From contig NYXO01000072.1 in NCBI GenBank assembly GCA_002685415.1, positions 1 to 7,359 of the forward strand: a stretch of DNA of 7,359 nucleotides, in the 5' to 3' direction. Below are positions 6,271 through 7,359 of this stretch, piece by piece (within the stretch, counting starts at the first letter, position 1; the number at the start of each line of letters is the position of its first letter). The position numbers and the translations under genes are program-made. Source of the DNA: Methanobacteriota archaeon. GTDB taxonomy: Archaea; Thermoplasmatota; Poseidoniia; Poseidoniales; Thalassarchaeaceae. The notes under the pieces are model-generated. The model worked only from the letters and a program-made list of their open reading frames with translations. It ran no database searches and had not been told where the DNA came from.

Positions 6271-7024
6271 TAACAACTGGCATCAGCAACATATCTGTTG
6301 GTGCTAATTTTTTAGCCATTCTTATGCCATCTCTAATAGGCTTTCTGTAACTTCCAGGGAGCTCTTCCCAAGTTCCAGTTTCATTGTCCCATCTTCCACT
6401 AGTTCTTTCGTCTTTAGTTTGATAGAACATACCAATTCTTCCTATTACAAGAATATTAACAACAGTTCCGTCTGCTAACTTATCCTCGTACGTATCAATT
6501 TTACGTCCATACTCTGCTTCAATATTGTATGCTTCGAGAACCTGTCTTACTTGCTCAGATGCAGTAACTTTTGGTTTTGCCAAAGAAGATCTAACCAAAT
6601 CAACTCTTGCTTTTCTCTCTTCAGATCTAAAGGGAGTATCTAGATTGATAAAAGTCTCTAAAGTTTCTAACATCTTTTGTGCTAATGGAGGTATTTGCCT
6701 TTGCATAACAACAACTTGAACTAATTGCTCGTCAAGTTTATCCATAAGGTCTAATTGAGCTTGAATTTGAATTCTTTTTTGTGCGTTGTAAAGCTTTAAC
6801 CCTTCAACTTGCTTGTTAACAACCTTATATTCATTAACGATTTTATCTGTTTGTCTTTCTGTTTGATCAATTTTATCTTGCGAACTAGCAGAAAGTGTTT
6901 GGTTTTCTCTACCTACTTCTAGAATACTTTCCATATTAACTTCAACATTAGTTTCGTTTGCAGAAACTAATAAGCTAAAGCAAAAAAGTACTGGTAAAGA
7001 TACATTCTTTATAAATTTAAACAT
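6257..7024 (-). CDS. DUF3450 periplasmic coiled-coil protein, first gene of the TonB2-type operon
   Basis: I recognise this 255-residue protein as DUF3450, a family of unknown exact function found next to TtpC/ExbB2/ExbD2/TonB2 genes in gammaproteobacteria. It has a signal peptide (about 1-22, MFKFIKNVSL then a hydrophobic core ending LLVSA), a long charged helical region that looks like a coiled coil (about 35-105), and a compact C-terminal part. Family-like segments include QRQIPPLAQKMLETLETFI, LDTPFRSEERKARV, QVRQVLEAYNIEAEYGRKIDTY, VNILVIGRIGMFYQT, GSYRKPIRDGIRMAKKLAP and the end MLLMPVVKGEA. The only cysteine, Cys15, is inside the signal peptide. The coiled coil could pair with that of TtpC, which follows directly with a one-base overlap; that is inference. 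The start is set by GGGAG seven to eight bases upstream. Confidence 0.88.
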   Translation of the reverse strand: MFKFIKNVSLPVLFCFSLLVSANETNVEVNMESILEVGRENQTLSASSQDKIDQTERQTDKIVNEYKVVNKQVEGLKLYNAQKRIQIQAQLDLMDKLDEQLVQVVVMQRQIPPLAQKMLETLETFINLDTPFRSEERKARVDLVRSSLAKPKVTASEQVRQVLEAYNIEAEYGRKIDTYEDKLADGTVVNILVIGRIGMFYQTKDERTSGRWDNETGTWEELPGSYRKPIRDGIRMAKKLAPTDMLLMPVVKGEA

Positions 7025-7030
7025 TTTTGT

Positions 7031-7036
7031 ACTCCC
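7031..7036 (-). promoter_or_regulatory. Shine-Dalgarno of the DUF3450 gene
   Basis: GGGAGT on the minus strand, six bases from the ATG at 7024, is a good ribosome site for the first gene of the operon. It follows the right arm of the leader inverted repeat by only three bases, so folding of that repeat could affect its access. Confidence 0.65.
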
Positions 7037-7039
7037 TTA

Positions 7040-7067
7040 GGTTTGGACATGTTAACAGTCCTAAACC
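7040..7067. repeat. Imperfect inverted repeat in the operon leader, candidate operator or 5' UTR hairpin
   Basis: The arms are GGTTTGGAC (7040-7048) and GTCCTAAACC (7058-7067). They pair as nine base pairs with a single bulged base, and the centre holds the perfect palindrome TGTTAACA (7050-7057). The repeat lies between the predicted -10 region and the Shine-Dalgarno of the DUF3450 gene. It could be a dimeric-repressor operator or a hairpin at the 5' end of the mRNA. It does not look like a Fur box. Confidence 0.55.
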
Positions 7068-7076
7068 AATAAATAA

Positions 7077-7107
7077 AATATATATTGATACTTTATTTAA
7101 TAGCTAA
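7077..7107 (-). promoter_or_regulatory. Candidate sigma-70 promoter of the TonB2-type operon
   Basis: On the minus strand a TTAGCT (-35-like, 7102-7107) is followed after 17-19 bases by TATATA/TATATT (-10-like, 7077-7084). The match to consensus is poor at -35 and fair at -10, and the region is so AT-rich that chance matches are likely. The position is right, because a start near 7068-7072 would put the inverted repeat at the 5' end of the transcript. Confidence 0.3.
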
Positions 7108-7178
7108 TTCTAACAAAAACTTCGTCATTTCGACTAATTTTGTAAATTTTTCTTTATTAGCTTGAAATTTTCCTAAAG

Positions 7179-7359
7179 TTATAGTTTTGGAAATAACATT
7201 GGAGTATTTTTCTTATAGGATTTATATTGTTCATCATCAGCCCATTTTTTATCATTCATGTCTTCAAGCATTCTAACTCCGCTAACATATACAAGAAGAA
7301 TATATGTAAAGACAGGTGATATTAGTGTGATAAGTTGAAGCCCTTCAAGTGATGAAAAA
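7179..7359 (-). CDS. DUF1295 / steroid 5-alpha-reductase-like membrane protein, C-terminal fragment
   Basis: The last 59 codons and a TAA stop of a minus-strand gene are present; the 5' part lies beyond the right edge. The translation starts FSSLEGLQLITLISPVF, continues with a hydrophobic segment (TYILLVYVSGVRMLE) and ends with DDEQYKSYKKNTPMLFPKL. This matches the usual C-terminus of DUF1295 proteins: a last membrane helix, then a VSGVPLLE-type motif, a charged stretch, and a YxxYxxxTPxxxP ending. The family is related to steroid 5-alpha reductases and isoprenylcysteine methyltransferases; its substrate in bacteria is generally unknown. It is on the same strand as the TonB operon but about 150 bases upstream, so co-transcription is possible yet not shown. 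Confidence 0.7.
   Translation of the reverse strand, partial: FSSLEGLQLITLISPVFTYILLVYVSGVRMLEDMNDKKWADDEQYKSYKKNTPMLFPKL

Larger units (their letters stand above)
7025..7178. other. Intergenic region between the DUF1295 gene and the TonB2-type operon
   Basis: These 154 bases are the only real intergenic space in the window. They hold the ribosome site, inverted repeat and promoter candidate of the operon listed separately. Two similar AT-rich strings, CTTTATTTAATAGCT (7091-7105) and CTTTATTAGCT (7152-7162), form an imperfect direct repeat of unknown meaning. No clear terminator for the upstream DUF1295 gene is seen; only a 3-bp GTC/GAC pair with a following T run is present. No Fur-box-like sequence was found by eye. 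Confidence 0.6.

Noticed and set aside
6525..6719. Plus-strand ORF of 64 codons opposite the DUF3450 gene
   Set aside because: It is antisense to a well-supported gene, has no recognisable domain, is Cys/Ser/Thr-rich like a reverse-frame shadow, and has no clear ribosome site.
7121..7135. Intrinsic terminator of the DUF1295 gene (GTC...GAC pair followed by a T run on the minus strand)
   Set aside because: The stem is only three to four base pairs with a wobble, too weak to call in such AT-rich DNA.
7025..7178. Fur box controlling the TonB operon
   Set aside because: No sequence close to the GATAATGATAATCATTATC pattern was found on either strand; AT-richness gives only fragmentary matches.
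1..7359. Mobile element, CRISPR, toxin-antitoxin or phage-defence system
   Set aside because: No transposase, integrase, terminal repeats, spaced repeats or defence-type domains are visible; every long frame is explained by housekeeping or TonB genes.

Overview
The window is AT-rich (about one third G+C by eye) and tightly packed with genes. It most resembles a streamlined gammaproteobacterium, probably a marine low-GC lineage such as SAR86. This rests on the lgt-thyA-folA order, on a TonB2-type operon with DUF3450, TtpC-like and TPR partners (a layout I know from Vibrio and Shewanella relatives), on the AT-rich codon use, and on very short or overlapping gene junctions. The lineage is an inference; no rRNA or other marker lies in the window.

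Left part, plus strand (1-1783): the 3' end of lgt (prolipoprotein diacylglyceryl transferase), then thyA (thymidylate synthase) and folA (dihydrofolate reductase). Both junctions are ATGA overlaps of four bases, so this is one co-translated unit. ThyA turns methylene-tetrahydrofolate into dihydrofolate while making dTMP, and FolA reduces that dihydrofolate, so the two are directly coupled in metabolism.

Middle and right, minus strand (7024 down to 1780): a six-gene operon in the order DUF3450 periplasmic protein, TtpC-like long ExbB (signal peptide, coiled coil, periplasmic region, MotA/TolQ/ExbB domain), short ExbB2, ExbD, TonB and an exported TPR protein. Neighbouring genes are separated by 10 bases or fewer or overlap. 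The likely job is to use the proton motive force, through two ExbB paralogs and ExbD, to drive TonB and so power TonB-dependent outer-membrane receptors. DUF3450 and the TPR protein are conserved periplasmic partners whose exact roles I cannot give.

The two operons converge and overlap tail to tail by four bases: TTAA is the stop codon on both strands. A nested hairpin sits on the junction. The minus-strand operon starts in a 154-base intergenic region (7025-7178) with a weak promoter candidate, an imperfect 28-base inverted repeat next to the Shine-Dalgarno sequence, and a possible 13-codon leader ORF. At the right edge is the 3' end of a minus-strand DUF1295 / steroid 5-alpha-reductase-like membrane protein.

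No tRNA, rRNA, CRISPR, IS element or phage gene is visible. The most interesting points are that both ExbB paralogs replace the TM3 glutamate of classical ExbB (Gln in one, Lys in the other), that TonB and TtpC each have exactly one periplasmic cysteine pair, and that the operon leader carries an unexplained palindrome.
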